NCBI GenBank assembly: GCA_963829705.1
Contig: CAWHJN010000003.1
Span: 434,001-498,000 of the forward strand
From: CAWHJN01 sp963829705
GTDB lineage: Bacteria; Bacteroidota; Rhodothermia; Rhodothermales; BA12
Length of the DNA stretch: 64,000 nucleotides
Reading direction: 5' to 3'
In this document: one piece after another, positions 55,706 to 64,000 of the stretch
Layout: each line of letters begins with the position of its first letter
How positions within the stretch are numbered: position 1 is the first letter of the stretch
The notes under the pieces: generated by a model
What the model saw: the letters and a program-made list of their open reading frames with translations, nothing else
What the model was told of the DNA's origin: nothing
The model's database searches: none
Program-made: the position numbers and the translations under genes

Positions 55706-55734
55706 GAGGACAAAATAGTCCCTTTTGTGACCTC
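55706..55734. promoter_or_regulatory. Near-palindrome before the cytochrome c gene
   Basis: GAGGACAAAA and TTTTGTGACCTC form an inverted repeat with a 2-base bulge, 27 bp upstream of the cytochrome ATG. It could be an operator or an mRNA hairpin. Confidence 0.4.
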
Positions 55735-55760
55735 ACCACCTCAACTTCGCTTTCCAACCC

Positions 55761-56198
55761 ATGAAACGGCTTCCATTTTTCCTGGCGCTCGTACTGATCG
55801 TTTCCCTGGGGGCCTGCGGCGGCTCCGACACCCCGGCCACCGACACGCCCACGTCGGCTCCGCCGGCTGCCGAGCTGCCCATCTCGAAGGTGGACGTGGG
55901 CGCCATCGACGCCACGCTCGCATCGCAGGGCCAGCAGATTTTCGAGACGCGCTGCACGACGTGCCACAAGATGGACTCGCGCTACGTGGGACCGGCGCTG
56001 GGCGACGTGGCGACTCGCCGCTCGCCCGAGTACGTAATGAACATGGTCCTCGCGCCTGAGAAGATGCTCCAGGCCAACGAGGATGCCCGGGCGCTGCTGG
56101 CCGAGTACGGCGTCCCGATGACCAACCAGAACCTGTCGCAGGAGGAAGCACGCGCCGTGCTCGAATACCTGCGTCAGGTTGCCGAAGAAGCAAAGTGA
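55761..56198 (+). CDS. Monohaem cytochrome c lipoprotein
   Basis: A 145-residue membrane-attached cytochrome: signal FLALVLIVSLGACGGS with lipobox cysteine at 19, a Thr/Pro/Ala-rich linker (about 22-38), then the haem site CTTCHK and the distal methionine in GVPMTNQNL. It is the first gene of the nos transcript, 87 bp before nosZ. Such c-type cytochromes accompany clade II nosZ and probably carry electrons from the quinol pool to the reductase. Confidence 0.93.
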   Translation: MKRLPFFLALVLIVSLGACGGSDTPATDTPTSAPPAAELPISKVDVGAIDATLASQGQQIFETRCTTCHKMDSRYVGPALGDVATRRSPEYVMNMVLAPEKMLQANEDARALLAEYGVPMTNQNLSQEEARAVLEYLRQVAEEAK

Positions 56199-56285
56199 CG
56201 GGGCATCTGTCACGGTTCATTTGAAGTGCGCGTGACCCGTGACAGATGATCCGCAACCAAAACCAACCCACCAGAGGCTCCCTCA

Positions 56286-58253
56286 ATGAAACGCATCCGC
56301 ACTCTCACCCTCGCGCTCGGCCTGGCCGCCGTGCTCGCGGTCTTCGCCTTCTCGTGCCGCTCGACGGGCTCGACACAGGGCGTCAACACCGACGCCGCGC
56401 AGGCGGTCTACGTGCCGCCCGGCTCGTACGACGAGTTCTACTCCTTCATGTCGGGCGGGTACAGCGGCCAGTTGTCCGTGTACGGCCTCCCCTCGGGGCG
56501 CCTGTTCCGGGTCATCCCCGTGTTCTCGCAGGACCCCGAGAAAGCCTACGGCTACTCCGAGGAGACCAAGCCGATGCTGATGACCTCGCACGGCTTCATC
56601 CCGTGGGACGACGCCCACCACCCCGAGTTGTCGATGACCGACGGCGTGCCGGACGGCCGCTGGATTTACATCAACGGCAACAACACGCCGCGCGTGGCGC
56701 GCATCGACCTCGACGCGTTCATCACCGACGAGATCATCGAGATCCCGAACTCGTCGGGTAACCACGCCTCGCCGTTCGTGACGCCCAACAACGAGTACGT
56801 CGTCGCCGCGACGCGCTTTGCGCTCCCGATTCCGAACCGGGACGTGGCGCTGACCGAGTTGTCCGAAAACCTCAGCGGCACGCTCACCTTTATCCGCGCC
56901 AGCGAGGCCAAGAAGATGGACATCGCGTTCCAGATCGTGGTGCCGGGCTTCGACTACGACCTCGCCCACGCGGGCAAGGCCGTCTCGGACGGATGGGCGT
57001 TTTTCACGTCGTACAACTCCGAGCAGGCCACGACGCTGCTCGAAGTCAACGCCTCGCGCAACGACAAGGACTTTATCGCCGCCGTCAACTGGCGCAAGGC
57101 CGAGGAGTGCGTCGCCAACGGTGCCGGACGCGACGTGCCGGGTGAGTACTACCACAACTACATGGACGAGCGGCACATCGCCGTCTCGGAGGTCAAGAAC
57201 GGCACCCGGATGATCCAGCCGTCTGACTGCCCGAACATGATCTACTACCTGCCGACGCCCAAGAGCCCGCACGGCGTGGACGTGGACCCGACGGGTGAGT
57301 ACATCATCGCCGGTGGCAAGCTGGCCACGGTCATCCCCGTTCACTCGTTCACCAAGATGCTCGACGCCATCGAGAACGAGCGCTTCGAGACGACCATCGA
57401 CGGCATCCCCGTGCTCGAGTACGAAGCCGTGATGTACGGCGAGGTCGAGAACCCCGGCCTCGGGCCGCTCCACACCGAGTTCGACGGGCGCGGCTTTGCC
57501 TACACGACGGCCTTCATCTCGTCCGAGATCGTGAAGTGGGACATCGAGAAGACCGAAGTCGTGGACCGCATCCCGGTGTACTACAGCGTCGGCCACCTCA
57601 TGATTCCGCAGGGCGACAGCCGCCAGCCCGTCGGCAAGTACCTCGTCGCACTCAACAAGATCACGAAGGACCGCTACCTGCCGACCGGCCCTGAACTGGC
57701 GCACGCCGCCCAGCTCATCGACATCAGCGGCGACAAGATGCGGCTGCTGCTCGACTTCCCGACCATCGGCGAGCCCCACTACGCGCAGGCCATCCCCGCC
57801 GAGAAGCTCGTGGACGATCAGGTGCGGATCTACGAGATCGGCGAGAGCAAAAACCCGCACGCGGCGCAGAACGAGGCCGCGGCCCGCGTCGAGCGCAACG
57901 GCAACGAGGTCCACGTCTACATGACGATGATCCGCAGCCACTTCGCGCCGGACAACATCGAAGGCATCAAGGTGGGCGACGAAGTCTTCTTCCACCTCAC
58001 CAACCTCGAGCAGGACTGGGACGTGCCGCACGGCTTCGCCGTGATGGGCGCCAACACCGCCGAGTTGCTCGTGATGCCGGGCGAGACGCGCACCATCAAG
58101 TGGTCGCCCAAGAAAGCGGGCATCTACCCGTTCTACTGCACCGACTTCTGCTCGGCGCTCCACCAGGAGATGCAGGGCTACGTCCGCGTCTCCGCCGGGG
58201 GCAGCACGCCGCTGGCCTACGGCACGGGTGGTGAGATGACGACGGTGCGGTAA
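56286..58253 (+). CDS. nosZ: Nitrous oxide reductase, clade II
   Basis: Reduces N2O to N2 in the periplasm. The 655 residues have a beta-propeller with the CuZ centre (about 60-540) and a C-terminal cupredoxin. The CuA ligands are in DVPHGFAVMG and CTDFCSALHQEMQGYV (Cys618, Cys622, His626, Met629). The N-terminus (LALGLAAVLAVFAFSC) is a Sec lipoprotein signal without twin arginines, the mark of clade II enzymes. Upstream is its cytochrome c; a strong hairpin follows the stop. Confidence 0.97.
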   Translation: MKRIRTLTLALGLAAVLAVFAFSCRSTGSTQGVNTDAAQAVYVPPGSYDEFYSFMSGGYSGQLSVYGLPSGRLFRVIPVFSQDPEKAYGYSEETKPMLMTSHGFIPWDDAHHPELSMTDGVPDGRWIYINGNNTPRVARIDLDAFITDEIIEIPNSSGNHASPFVTPNNEYVVAATRFALPIPNRDVALTELSENLSGTLTFIRASEAKKMDIAFQIVVPGFDYDLAHAGKAVSDGWAFFTSYNSEQATTLLEVNASRNDKDFIAAVNWRKAEECVANGAGRDVPGEYYHNYMDERHIAVSEVKNGTRMIQPSDCPNMIYYLPTPKSPHGVDVDPTGEYIIAGGKLATVIPVHSFTKMLDAIENERFETTIDGIPVLEYEAVMYGEVENPGLGPLHTEFDGRGFAYTTAFISSEIVKWDIEKTEVVDRIPVYYSVGHLMIPQGDSRQPVGKYLVALNKITKDRYLPTGPELAHAAQLIDISGDKMRLLLDFPTIGEPHYAQAIPAEKLVDDQVRIYEIGESKNPHAAQNEAAARVERNGNEVHVYMTMIRSHFAPDNIEGIKVGDEVFFHLTNLEQDWDVPHGFAVMGANTAELLVMPGETRTIKWSPKKAGIYPFYCTDFCSALHQEMQGYVRVSAGGSTPLAYGTGGEMTTVR

Positions 58254-58263
58254 CGCACGCCCT

Positions 58264-58316
58264 ACGGGGCCGGTGCGCCTGTCTTTCCCGGGCACACCGG
58301 CCCCGTCTTTCTTTTT
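58264..58316 (+). terminator. Strong hairpin after nosZ
   Basis: 12-bp perfect stem ACGGGGCCGGTG/CACCGGCCCCGT followed by a T-rich tail (TCTTTCTTTTT). It probably limits or processes the transcript so that nosZ is made in excess over the maturation genes downstream. Confidence 0.75.
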
Positions 58317-58338
58317 CGCAACACAACGGTGTCTTCCG

Positions 58339-58962
58339 ATGACGAACCGATCCCGCCTCTTCGTCGCCCTGGCGGCGCTCCTGCTCGGGCTGCTCTACGT
58401 GCTGCCCATCTGGCGCATCCGCCTGGAAGCGCCGCAGTACCCCGAGGGCATCGGGATGCTCATCTGGGTGGACACCGTCACGGGCGTGAAGCCGCACGAT
58501 CTGCAAAACATCAACGGCCTCAACCACTACATCGGCATGAAGCGGATCGAGCCGGACGCGATCCCCGAACTGGTGGTGATGCCGTGGCTCTTCGGCTTTT
58601 TGATCGTGCTGGGGCTGGCGGCGGCCCTCACCGGCAAGCGGTGGTTGCTCTACACGTGGGTGGTGCTCTTCGCCCTCGTCGCCATCGCCGGCATGGCGGA
58701 TTTTTACCTGTGGGAGTACAATTACGGCCACGACCTCAACCCCGACGCCGCCATCAAGGTGCCGGGCATGACCTATCAGCCGCCGCTGATCGGCTCGAAG
58801 CAGATGCTCAACATCACCGCGCACTCGTGGCCCGGTCTGGGCATGATCGCCGCCTTCGTGTCGCTGTCCATCGGCGGCGTCGTGGCGGTGATGGAGGGGC
58901 GACGGAAGAACGTGCAGACGGTCGTAGAGGCACCGCGCGCGGCGCCCCTCCCGCTACCCTGA
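58339..58962 (+). CDS. Membrane protein of the clade II nos cluster
   Basis: A 207-residue protein with about four membrane helices: LFVALAALLLGLLYVLPIW, MPWLFGFLIVLGLAAALTG, YTWVVLFALVAIAGMADFYL and a last one near GMIAAFVSLSIGGVVAV. A conserved-looking periplasmic part reads INGLNHYIGMKRIEPDAIPE. A protein of this kind often lies between nosZ and nosL in Bacteroidota; exact function is not known to me. nosL begins 14 bp later. Confidence 0.82.
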   Translation: MTNRSRLFVALAALLLGLLYVLPIWRIRLEAPQYPEGIGMLIWVDTVTGVKPHDLQNINGLNHYIGMKRIEPDAIPELVVMPWLFGFLIVLGLAAALTGKRWLLYTWVVLFALVAIAGMADFYLWEYNYGHDLNPDAAIKVPGMTYQPPLIGSKQMLNITAHSWPGLGMIAAFVSLSIGGVVAVMEGRRKNVQTVVEAPRAAPLPLP

Positions 58963-58976
58963 TTCGATAACCCCCG

Positions 58977-59429
58977 ATGCGTGCTTTCCCGTCTGTTCTC
59001 GCGCTCGCGCTGCTGGCCGCCTGCGGCGCACCCGGCCCCACGCCCATCCGCTACGGCGAGGCGGCGTGCGAGCACTGCCACATGACGGCTTCCGACCCGC
59101 GCTTCGGGGCCGAACTCGTCACCACGACGGGCAAGGCCTACGTCTTCGATGCCATCGAATGCCTCGCCGAATACGTGGCCGACCATCCCGAGATGGACGC
59201 GCAGACGCACGCGTTGTGGGTGACGGCGTTCGACGATCCGGGCACCCTCATCCCGCTCGACGACGCCTACTTCGTGCAGGCGCCCGGCGTCCGCAGCCCG
59301 ATGGGGATGAACCTCGCGGCCTTTGCCCGCGCGACGTCCGAGGCCGAGGCGCGCGCTGCCTTCGACGGTGCCGAAATCCTCACGTGGGCCGACGTCCGGG
59401 CGCTCACCGACGCCGATCCGCTTCCATGA
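58977..59429 (+). CDS. nosL: Copper chaperone lipoprotein NosL
   Basis: Delivers Cu(I) for NosZ maturation. The 150 residues carry the lipoprotein signal VLALALLAACGAPG (Cys16), the metal-binding motif CEHCHMTASDPRFGAEL and the second conserved block RSPMGMNLAAFA. Length is normal. Its stop overlaps the nosD start (ATGA), indicating coupling. Confidence 0.95.
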   Translation: MRAFPSVLALALLAACGAPGPTPIRYGEAACEHCHMTASDPRFGAELVTTTGKAYVFDAIECLAEYVADHPEMDAQTHALWVTAFDDPGTLIPLDDAYFVQAPGVRSPMGMNLAAFARATSEAEARAAFDGAEILTWADVRALTDADPLP

Positions 59430-60670
59430 ACTACCCGCTCCTCTTCACCCTCGCGCTCTGGCTCTTCGCCGCGCCGGGCGTCGCGGCCCAGAAGGTGCTC
59501 ACCGTAGCCCCCGACGGCCCGATCCCGACGCTGACGATGGCGCTGGCGCGCGCCACGCCCGGCACGCGCATCCACGTGCAGGCAGGCGTTTACCGCGAGC
59601 CGAGGCTCGAGGTGAACAAATCCGTCGAGCTGATTGCTTTGGGTGAGGTGGCACTCGACGGCGAAGGGGAGCGGGGCCTCATGCACATCACCGCCGACAG
59701 CGTGACCGTGCGCGGCTTCACGTTCCGCAACGTCGGCTCGTCGTTCGTCGAAGACCGCGCCGCCGTGCTCGTTGAGGGCGCGGCAGGGTGCACCCTCGAC
59801 GGCAACCACTTCGAGGACACGTTCTTCGCCGTCTACCTCGCCCAGACGAGCCACTGCGCCGTCACCAACAACACGTTCCACGGGCCCGACGTGCCCCAGT
59901 CGCGCGCGGGCAACGCCATCCACCTGTGGTACAGCCGGTACGTCACCGTTCGCGGCAACGAGATCGTCGGGCACCGCGACGGCATCTACTTCGAGTTCGT
60001 CGAGGACAGCGTCGTCGAGGACAACGTGAGCCGGGGCAACAAGCGCTACGGCCTCCACTTCATGTTCTCGGATCGGTGCCGCTACACCGCCAACACCTTC
60101 CGGGCCAACGGGGCGGGCGTGGCGGTGATGTACACCAAGCACGTGACGATGACGGACAACACGTTCGCCGACAACTGGGGTCCGGCGGCCTTCGGGCTGC
60201 TGCTCAAAGAGATCACCGACAGCGAGATCACGGGCAACGCATTCGTCAAAAACACCGTCGGGTTGTACGCCGAGGGCACCAACCGCGTCGAGATCGAAAA
60301 CAACGACTTCGACCGCAACGGCTGGGCCGTCCGCATCATGGCCGACGCGTACGCCAACCGCTTCACGGGCAACAACTTCACCGCCAACACCTTCGACGTG
60401 GGCACCAACAGCCGCCAGAGCAACAGCCATTTCGAGGGCAACTTCTGGGACGCCTACGAGGGCTACGACCTCGACCGCGACGGCGTGGGCGACGTGCCTT
60501 TCCCGCCCGTGCGGCTGTTCTCGCTGCTCGTCGAAAAGCACGAGCCGGCGATGCTGCTGATGCGAAGTCTGTTCGTAGATCTGCTCGACCTCGCCGAGCG
60601 CGTCGCGCCCGTGTTGACGCCGAAAACCCTGATCGACGCGCGCCCCGCCATGCGCGCCCTGCCCCGATGA
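59426..60670 (+). CDS. nosD: Nitrous oxide reductase maturation protein NosD
   Basis: Periplasmic parallel-beta-helix protein that works with the NosFY ABC transporter to assemble the CuZ centre. It has 414 residues: signal LFTLALWLFAAPGVAAQ, then helical coils of the pectate-lyase type (GYRTNN-like turns such as NTVGLYAEGTNRVEIENNDF and NNFTANTFDVGTNSRQSNSH). The signature end EGNFWDAYEGYDLDRDGVGD is intact. Overlaps nosL and nosF by 4 bp each. Confidence 0.95.
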   Translation: MNYPLLFTLALWLFAAPGVAAQKVLTVAPDGPIPTLTMALARATPGTRIHVQAGVYREPRLEVNKSVELIALGEVALDGEGERGLMHITADSVTVRGFTFRNVGSSFVEDRAAVLVEGAAGCTLDGNHFEDTFFAVYLAQTSHCAVTNNTFHGPDVPQSRAGNAIHLWYSRYVTVRGNEIVGHRDGIYFEFVEDSVVEDNVSRGNKRYGLHFMFSDRCRYTANTFRANGAGVAVMYTKHVTMTDNTFADNWGPAAFGLLLKEITDSEITGNAFVKNTVGLYAEGTNRVEIENNDFDRNGWAVRIMADAYANRFTGNNFTANTFDVGTNSRQSNSHFEGNFWDAYEGYDLDRDGVGDVPFPPVRLFSLLVEKHEPAMLLMRSLFVDLLDLAERVAPVLTPKTLIDARPAMRALPR

Positions 60671-61455
60671 CCGCCGTGCCCTTGCCTATCGAAAACGGAA
60701 CCGGGGACGCCCGCCGGGAAAACCCGCAGCGCCTCGACCCGCTCGTGGCGATGAAAAACATCCACAAGCGCTTCGGGCCGCAGCACGTGCTGCGCGGCGC
60801 GGATCTGCACCTGCGCCGGGGCCGCGTCACGGCCGTCGTGGGTCCCAACGGATCGGGCAAGACGACGCTCATCAAGATTCTCCTCGGCCTCGTCCGCCCC
60901 GACGACGGCGAGATCGTCTTCGACGGCCACACCGTGCGCCCCGGCGACGTGGACTACCGGGCCCGGCTGGGCTACATGCCGCAGGCTGCCCGCTTTCCCG
61001 AGAACCTGAGTGCCCGCGAGGTGCTGACGATGCTGCGCGACCTGCGCGGCCCGGACGCCGACACCAACGACACACTCATCCAGACGCTCGGCCTCGCCGC
61101 CGAGCTGGACAAGCCGCTCCGCACCCTCTCGGGCGGCACGCGCCAGAAGGTCAACGCCGTCGCCGCGTTCCTCTTCCGTCCCGACCTGCTCGTGCTCGAC
61201 GAGCCCACGGCGGGCCTCGACCCCGTTTCGAGCACCGCCTTCAAAGACCGGATCCGCCGCGAGCGCGAGCGCGGGACGACCTTCGTGCTCACCTCGCACA
61301 TCGTGAGCGAACTCGAAGAGCTGGCCGACGACGTGGCGTTCCTACTCGACGGGCGCGTGCAGTTCTACGGCTCTGCCAGCGAGTTGCGCGCCCGCGCCGG
61401 TACCGAAAAGCTCGAACGCGCCCTCGTCCACCTCATGCAGCCCGACGCCCGATGA
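60667..61455 (+). CDS. nosF: ABC transporter ATP-binding protein NosF
   Basis: ATPase of the NosDFY maturation complex, 262 residues. Walker A GPNGSGKTTLIKILLGL, signature LSGGTRQKVN, Walker B LLVLDEPTAGLD and the switch histidine in LTSHIVSELEE are all present. An N-terminal extension of about 28 residues precedes the usual MKNIHKRFG. Overlaps both neighbours (ATGA). Confidence 0.95.
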   Translation: MTAVPLPIENGTGDARRENPQRLDPLVAMKNIHKRFGPQHVLRGADLHLRRGRVTAVVGPNGSGKTTLIKILLGLVRPDDGEIVFDGHTVRPGDVDYRARLGYMPQAARFPENLSAREVLTMLRDLRGPDADTNDTLIQTLGLAAELDKPLRTLSGGTRQKVNAVAAFLFRPDLLVLDEPTAGLDPVSSTAFKDRIRRERERGTTFVLTSHIVSELEELADDVAFLLDGRVQFYGSASELRARAGTEKLERALVHLMQPDAR

Positions 61456-62261
61456 CCGCTCGCGCCTTCTTCCCTGCCACAGCAGCCAAAGTGCTGGGCT
61501 ACGAACTGCGCGACGTGCTCCGCAGCTACTGGGTCGTCGCCTACGGCGCGTTTTTCTTCCTGCTCACCGAGGCGCTGTTGCGCTTCGGCGGCGGCAGCGG
61601 ACAGGCCGTGCTGAGTCTGCTCAACGTCGTGCTGATCCTCTTGCCGCTCGTGAGCCTGCTCTTCGGCGCACTCTACCTCTACAACGCCCGCGACTTCACC
61701 GTGATGATGCTGGCGCAGCCCGTCACGCGCAGCCACCTGTTCGCGGGCCTCTACGGCGGATTGTTCGTGCCCCTCGCGCTCGGCTTCGTGGTGGGCGTCG
61801 GGCTGCCGTTTCTGTGGCACGACGCCACCGCCGACACGCTCTCGACGCTCGCCCGACTGCTCTTCGCGGGCGTGATGCTGACGGCCTCGTTCCTGTCGCT
61901 CGCCTTCCTCATCGCCACGCGCGTCGAGGATCGGGCGAAAGGACTCGGCCTGGCGCTGCTGGTGTGGCTCGGCCTCGCCGTCGTCTACGACGGGCTGGTG
62001 CTGCTCGTCGTCTACGCCTTCGCCGCGTATCCGCTCGAAGGGCCGATGATCGCCCTCGCGCTGCTCAACCCGATCTCGCTGGCGCGCGTGCTGCTGCTGC
62101 TCACGCTCGACGTGGCCGCCCTGCTCGGTTACACCGGTGCGGCCTTCGAGCGCTTTTTCGGATCGGGAATGGGCACGCTGCTCTCCCTCGGCGCGCTGCT
62201 GGCCTGGTGGCTTGTACCCCTCTGGCTGGCTCGTCGGCAGTTTCTGCGGCAGGATTTCTGA
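61452..62261 (+). CDS. nosY: ABC transporter permease NosY
   Basis: Membrane partner of NosF, 269 residues with six helices (YGAFFFLLTEALLRFGGGSG; VVLILLPLVSLLFGALYLY; LLVWLGLAVVYDGLVLLVVY). The DAR/DF pattern NARDFTVMMLAQPVTRSHL is the family coupling region. Last gene of the nos operon; ends 54 bp before a gene of different function. Confidence 0.94.
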   Translation: MTARAFFPATAAKVLGYELRDVLRSYWVVAYGAFFFLLTEALLRFGGGSGQAVLSLLNVVLILLPLVSLLFGALYLYNARDFTVMMLAQPVTRSHLFAGLYGGLFVPLALGFVVGVGLPFLWHDATADTLSTLARLLFAGVMLTASFLSLAFLIATRVEDRAKGLGLALLVWLGLAVVYDGLVLLVVYAFAAYPLEGPMIALALLNPISLARVLLLLTLDVAALLGYTGAAFERFFGSGMGTLLSLGALLAWWLVPLWLARRQFLRQDF

Positions 62262-62315
62262 GACGGGCCGGATGCTCCGCTGGAGCCGGGCTGCGCCCCG
62301 GTGGTTCGGCAGCCA

Positions 62316-63863
62316 ATGCTGCCGTCCCTCCTCCACTTCCACCCCGCACTCGTCCGCGCCCGCCGAGCCGCCCGCCACCCGGCGCGCACGCAGGCGAGCG
62401 TGCTGCGTGGATTGCTCGAAAAAGCGCGGCACACGGAGTTCGGCACGCGCCACCGATTCGCCGACATTCTGTCGTCGCCGGACGTGGTGCGGGCCTTTCA
62501 GGACGCCGTGCCGCTGCAATCCGCCACGACGCTGCGGGACGAGCTACGGCGTGTGCGGACGGGCGAACGGGACGTGCTGTGGCCGGGCCGGATGCGGCAC
62601 TTCGCCGTTTCGAGCGGCACCACATCGGACGGCGTCGCGCTGCCGCGCACGCCTGAGCACCTCCGCCGCGACGCGCGTTTCAGCGTAGAGGTGGGATTGC
62701 ATCACCTCGCGGCCACGGGCGACGGGGCTCTCCTGCGCGGCAAACACCTGACGCTGCCGGGTGCCGCCGAGCCCGATCCGTTCCAGAACGATGCCGTCGC
62801 GGGCGAGGTCAGCGGATTGGTTGCGCAGGCTGCGCCCGCCTTCTTTCGCCGTTTCTATCAGGCTGTGCCCGACGACACGCTCCGAAGCCTTGGCTGGGAT
62901 GCCCGCCTCGACGCCGTCGCCGCGCACGCCGCCGACGCCGACGTCCGCCTCATCGCGATGGTGCCGTCGTGGAGCGCAGGGCTGTTCGAGCGGGTGCGCG
63001 ACGTGTACGCCCGCCGCCATGGCCACCGGCCCACGACGATGGGCGAGGTCTGGCCCAACCTGCGCGTGTTCGTCTCCGGGGGCGTCGCGCTCGCGTCGTA
63101 CCGGGCGCTGCTGCGCGAGCAAATCGGGCTGAAGGGCCTCGCCTTCGTCGAGACGTACGGGGCCAGCGAGGGCTTCTTTTCGTTTACCGACACGCCCGGC
63201 GACCCGTCAATGAAGCTGCACCTGACGAACGGCGTCTTCTACGAGTTCGTCCCCGAGGCGCACCTGCACGACGCCGATCCGCCCCGGCTGACGCTCGACA
63301 AAATCGAAGCCGGCCCGCGGTACGCGCTGCATGTCTCCACGATGTCGGGTTTGTGGGCGTATGCCGTGGGCGACTTCGTGCGGTTCACCCACACGGACCC
63401 GCCGCGCCTCGTCGTGGCCGGGCGGACGGGCGAGATACTGGACCGCTACGGCGAGGCCGTCCACGGCGACGAGGCCGCCGCCGCCTTCACCCACGCCTGC
63501 GCCCTCACGAACGCCGTCGGCGCGCACTTCCACGTCACCTCGATTCCCGGTAGGGGCGCGCCCCGGCTTCGCTGGGTGGTGTCCTTCGACCGTCTTCCCG
63601 ATGACGCGGCGCGGTTCTCCGAAGTGCTCGACGTTCACCTCCGGGATGTCAACCGGCACTACGCCATCCGGCGGGCGAGCGACGCGTTCGGACCGCCCGA
63701 AGTGGCCGTGGTGGACCCGCAGGCGTTTCTGGCATGGCTTCGCAGCGCACATGGGCACGTGGGCGCGCAGACCAAAGTTCTCCGGATGTCCGAGGAACCT
63801 GGGGTGTCAGATCGGATTATCGCCCACAGCCCCGACGTTCAGATCTTCACGATCTCCCTGTAA
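62316..63863 (+). CDS. GH3 family acyl-adenylate synthetase-like protein
   Basis: A 515-residue protein from ATG 62316. It has the two-lobed GH3/adenylating fold: the first phosphate-binding motif SSGTTSDGVALPRTPEHL, the adenylate motif ETYGASEGFFSFTDTP and the hinge WAYAVGDFVRFTHTDPPRL. In plants this family links amino acids to hormones; bacterial members mostly have unknown substrates. No obvious tie to the preceding nos genes. Confidence 0.88.
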   Translation: MLPSLLHFHPALVRARRAARHPARTQASVLRGLLEKARHTEFGTRHRFADILSSPDVVRAFQDAVPLQSATTLRDELRRVRTGERDVLWPGRMRHFAVSSGTTSDGVALPRTPEHLRRDARFSVEVGLHHLAATGDGALLRGKHLTLPGAAEPDPFQNDAVAGEVSGLVAQAAPAFFRRFYQAVPDDTLRSLGWDARLDAVAAHAADADVRLIAMVPSWSAGLFERVRDVYARRHGHRPTTMGEVWPNLRVFVSGGVALASYRALLREQIGLKGLAFVETYGASEGFFSFTDTPGDPSMKLHLTNGVFYEFVPEAHLHDADPPRLTLDKIEAGPRYALHVSTMSGLWAYAVGDFVRFTHTDPPRLVVAGRTGEILDRYGEAVHGDEAAAAFTHACALTNAVGAHFHVTSIPGRGAPRLRWVVSFDRLPDDAARFSEVLDVHLRDVNRHYAIRRASDAFGPPEVAVVDPQAFLAWLRSAHGHVGAQTKVLRMSEEPGVSDRIIAHSPDVQIFTISL

Positions 63864-64000
63864 AACAGCCACTTGCCACGCACGGCTGACCGGCCTCGTC
63901 GGAACTCGCCTCTGCGCGCCGCGTGGATCCCGCCTTGCGCGGTGACGCCCGCCCCCTGACTCTCCTCAACCTACAGGACGTATGTACGTACCTCGCCAGC

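Noticed and set aside
56283..58295. 670-codon frame opposite nosZ
   Set aside because: Antisense shadow; nosZ is unmistakable.
63864..64000. Possible gene start at the right edge
   Set aside because: No open frame with convincing content in the last 137 bp.

Overview
The window is GC-rich chromosomal DNA from a member of the Bacteroidota, most likely the Rhodothermales lineage. The evidence is Bacteroidota-type gene content (a GWxTD protein, a DUF2480 protein, a HmuY-like lipoprotein beside a TonB-dependent receptor, a type IX-like C-terminal sorting domain, an E1 alpha/beta fusion, a lipoprotein-type clade II NosZ), few Shine-Dalgarno sequences, and several -7 boxes of the TAnnTTTG type. 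The lineage is inferred from gene content; there is no rRNA or tRNA gene here to confirm it.

Layout. 0-8 kb (minus strand): a cell-envelope and energy block. An M23 peptidase and a bactofilin are followed by atpZ, atpI, atpB, atpE, atpF, atpH, atpA and atpG; the beta and epsilon subunits are not in the window. 8-17 kb: rpsT, an OmpA/PKD outer-membrane protein, queG, a PAS/GAF histidine kinase, lysS, a cyclophilin lipoprotein and two unknown genes. 17-23 kb: hsp20, a HmuY/TonB-receptor pair, a lipoprotein, DUF2480 and dihydroorotase. 23-31.4 kb: an OPT transporter, a 64-residue membrane protein, RidA, ferredoxin-NADP reductase, gdhA, aroE, a receiver protein, pgeF and tsaE. 31.4-34.7 kb: a PRC-barrel gene facing a compact operon of four unrecognised genes, three of which carry the same small helix-plus-strand module. 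This is the best candidate for an undescribed system. 34.8-42.3 kb: fmt, a lipoprotein, a GWxTD protein, ftsY, a CDP-alcohol phosphatidyltransferase, DinB-like, NUDIX, bamD and a tetratricopeptide-like protein. 42.6-48 kb: a fused 2-oxoacid dehydrogenase E1, alkaline phosphatase and a Wzi-like protein. 48.1-53.7 kb: one giant secreted repeat protein whose frame is broken many times. 53.9-64 kb: an NO/N2O module. An Rrf2 regulator, a cupin and a group III truncated haemoglobin face a cytochrome c, nosZ, a membrane protein, nosL, nosD, nosF and nosY; a GH3-family gene follows.

How the parts fit. The nos genes encode a complete clade II N2O-reduction machine: reductase, electron-donor candidate, copper chaperone NosL and the NosDFY maturation complex. 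The divergent Rrf2 regulator and globin suggest NO-responsive control. The bactofilin and M23 peptidase form a familiar cell-wall pair. Several genes (atpF, the E1 fusion, possibly tsaE, and a small gene near 17 kb) appear split by single-base shifts. Together with the shattered giant gene, this means residual sequencing errors must be considered before any of them is called a pseudogene.
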